A DNA stretch of 7,542 nt from Planctomycetales bacterium. GTDB lineage: Bacteria > Planctomycetota > UBA11346. The translations under genes and the position numbers were made by a program. Shown one piece after another: positions 6,150-7,542 of this stretch. Below the pieces are notes generated by a model. It saw nothing but the letters and a program-made list of their open reading frames with translations, did no database searches and was not told the origin of the DNA. How positions within the stretch are numbered: the stretch's first letter is position 1; each line of letters starts with the position of its first letter. The DNA is taken from assembly GCA_025362255.1 (NCBI GenBank), contig JANYGY010000248.1, forward strand, positions 1 through 7,542. The letters run 5' to 3'.

Positions 6150-7542
6150 ATGGTCTCACACCGTTCCTTTTGGCGTCGTTCGCACGACCGCAGCCTGCAC
6201 CTCATCGTAGCAGCGCTGGTCTTGTGGACGGTCACGTTCTTCGCCTATCGCATCGTGACAGCGGTTGCGGTCAGTGATCCTGTGGGCGAAATGGTTGTCC
6301 GGGGAAATGCGTTGTTGGCGGTCATGCCAACCGAGCATCCTGCGCGGTTGGACCTCGTCGACTTGGTTCAGCAAGCCCAGATCTTAGGTGCGCCCAAAAT
6401 GGCGCCTCCTTCTCAGGCATCTCCTGCGGCTTCGAAACCGACTAATGACCAACCTGAACCAGATGATCAATCGGTAGCAAAATCAGTTCCTGAGAAAACC
6501 GCCTCAACGAAGGCGGCCACTAACAAGGCCGTCCAGGAAAAGGGAGCTTCAGATAGTCTCTCTGGCAAAAAAAGTCCTCTTAAACCAGGCGAAAAGGCAG
6601 TGACCCCAGAGGTGGAACTCGCCACGCGGGCATTGAGGATCATCGACCAGTTGCAGGATCGGGTTGATCGGGCGAGAGACCGCATCATTGATGCAAAAGA
6701 GTACGAAAAGGAAAAAAATAAGCCTAAACCAATTTCTGCCTCCTCAAAGCCAGCCGGACAAACACCAAATACTCCTGAAGGTGCCCCCGCCGGTTCGGCC
6801 GACGCGCAGTCGACGACTACAGATACTACCATTGCCGAAGAGTCGACCAGAGAGCCACCGCCAACCCCTGCGGAAGCTGAAAAGGCACTCGCTGATGCAG
6901 CGGCGTTACTGCCGATGGCGCGACCATTGCGGACCCTTGCCTTATGGCTTGCTGACATTCCCAAATACGAACGTGAGCGGAATTTCTGGGCCGCCTTTTG
7001 GGCCATCACCGCCGCCGCATTTCCGGCTTCAATCTCCTTCTGGTATGTCGTGCGAGGTCGCCAGCTTCCAATCACCTTTCCAGCCGACAGTCATTTGCCC
7101 GCAGCGATTGTGCGTCAACGTGAAAATGACCGTGACCTTCGCCAGTCCACTCTCAGTGCCTATTTTCTGCACGCATTGATGATCATCCTGCCGATGCTCG
7201 GCTTTGCTCATGCCTATAATCTCGGACCACCGGGTGGCGGCGGAGGCATCGTTGGCGCACAGGCCCCGCAGGAACAGATCAAAGTCATCAAAGTCAAACA
7301 GCGCAAATTGATGGTTAATCCATTCAGTGCGATTCGGATCAATCAGCCAAAGGAATTGGAGCAGGATCTGGCTGAAGAGACAAGGCAGATGGCCACAGCC
7401 AAAGTAGCCGGAGGCAGCGGTGAGGGTGAGGGGGGCGGTTATGGCCAAGGAGTCAAAGGCGGGTCCATTCGCTTTGTGGTCTTGAACCATGGCGGCCATG
7501 GCTGGGATGAGGCCAACTCCATTGCCGCCACGAATTTCCTCC
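6150..7542 (+). CDS. Three-helix membrane protein with long disordered linker and probable DUF4159 domain, 3' end missing
   Basis: Frame 3 is open from the ATG at 6150 to the window edge (464 codons, no stop), six bases after the preceding TAA and in the same frame. Membrane segments lie at about 17-41, 278-301 and 334-356. Between the first two is a Pro/Ala/Lys/Ser-rich region (80-150 and 189-243) interrupted by a charged helix (152-188) that could be a coiled coil. Arg-rich flanks at 1-14 and 302-333 predict N-in topology with the C-terminus in the periplasm. After the third helix come KVIKVKQRKLMVNPFSAI (about 379-396), a Gly-rich hinge (420-438) and GSIRFVVLNHGGHGWDEANS, which resembles the opening of DUF4159, a family of unknown function often found in planctomycete-type genomes. 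The domain call rests on only about 27 residues. The ribosome site is weak, so translation is probably coupled to the upstream gene. Confidence 0.85.
   Translation, partial: MVSHRSFWRRSHDRSLHLIVAALVLWTVTFFAYRIVTAVAVSDPVGEMVVRGNALLAVMPTEHPARLDLVDLVQQAQILGAPKMAPPSQASPAASKPTNDQPEPDDQSVAKSVPEKTASTKAATNKAVQEKGASDSLSGKKSPLKPGEKAVTPEVELATRALRIIDQLQDRVDRARDRIIDAKEYEKEKNKPKPISASSKPAGQTPNTPEGAPAGSADAQSTTTDTTIAEESTREPPPTPAEAEKALADAAALLPMARPLRTLALWLADIPKYERERNFWAAFWAITAAAFPASISFWYVVRGRQLPITFPADSHLPAAIVRQRENDRDLRQSTLSAYFLHALMIILPMLGFAHAYNLGPPGGGGGIVGAQAPQEQIKVIKVKQRKLMVNPFSAIRINQPKELEQDLAEETRQMATAKVAGGSGEGEGGGYGQGVKGGSIRFVVLNHGGHGWDEANSIAATNFL

Noticed and set aside
6499..6516. Perfect 6-bp hairpin CCGCCT / AGGCGG with a 6-base loop
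   Set aside because: It lies inside the DUF4159-like gene with no T-run after it, so it is not a terminator; likely chance in GC-rich linker codons.
6467..7075. 202-codon antisense ORF
   Set aside because: It is the mirror image of the Pro/Ala/Lys-rich linker of the frame-3 gene. Its Ser/Ala/Gly/Phe composition is what such mirrors give, and the + strand reading has coherent helices and topology.
6664..7179. 171-codon + strand ORF in another frame
   Set aside because: Arg/Pro/Ser-rich and without domain signals; it overlaps the open frame-3 gene across its second membrane segment.

Overview
The window is almost entirely coding, with every gene on the + strand. Both ends cut through a gene. 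It reads as part of one operon for a proton-motive-force-driven envelope machine of the ExbB/ExbD (TolQ/TolR) type, next to a very large multidomain surface or periplasmic protein. I see no tRNA, rRNA, CRISPR array, insertion sequence, promoter or convincing terminator.

Layout: (1) bases 1-4097 hold the 3' part of a giant gene (at least 1364 residues) with a PA14 domain, split discoidin-like segments, at least four copies of an Ig-like DxDAD...ETxxxTGIF module, an Ala/Lys-rich linker and a C-terminal TPR region. (2) 4174-4836 is an ExbB/TolQ proton channel. (3-4) 4843-5262 and 5259-5663 are two different ExbD/TolR proteins, the second overlapping the first by ATGA. (5) 5694-6143 is a short one-helix protein whose membrane segment carries the SxxxH signature of TonB/TolA anchors, followed by a Pro/Lys/Ala tail and no recognisable TonB C-terminal domain. 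(6) From 6150 to the end is a large three-helix membrane protein that runs off the window. Its last visible residues look like the start of a DUF4159 domain. This last gene has no stop codon in the window and was found by reading frame 3 by hand.

Organism: a moderately GC-rich, Gram-negative-type bacterium with an outer membrane. The mix of giant PA14/TPR proteins, tandem ExbDs and a DUF4159-like protein suggests the PVC group (Planctomycetota, Lentisphaerota or Verrucomicrobiota) or a relative. This is inference from gene content, not a phylogenetic result.

Working model: ExbB with one or both ExbDs forms a proton-driven motor in the inner membrane. The SxxxH protein is a candidate force-transmitting partner. 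The DUF4159-like protein places its C-terminal domain in the periplasm, judged by charge distribution. The giant PA14/TPR protein may be the periplasmic or surface-side client. The pieces are familiar, but this combination, the headless TonB-like anchor and the nested domain layout of the giant protein have no function I can name.
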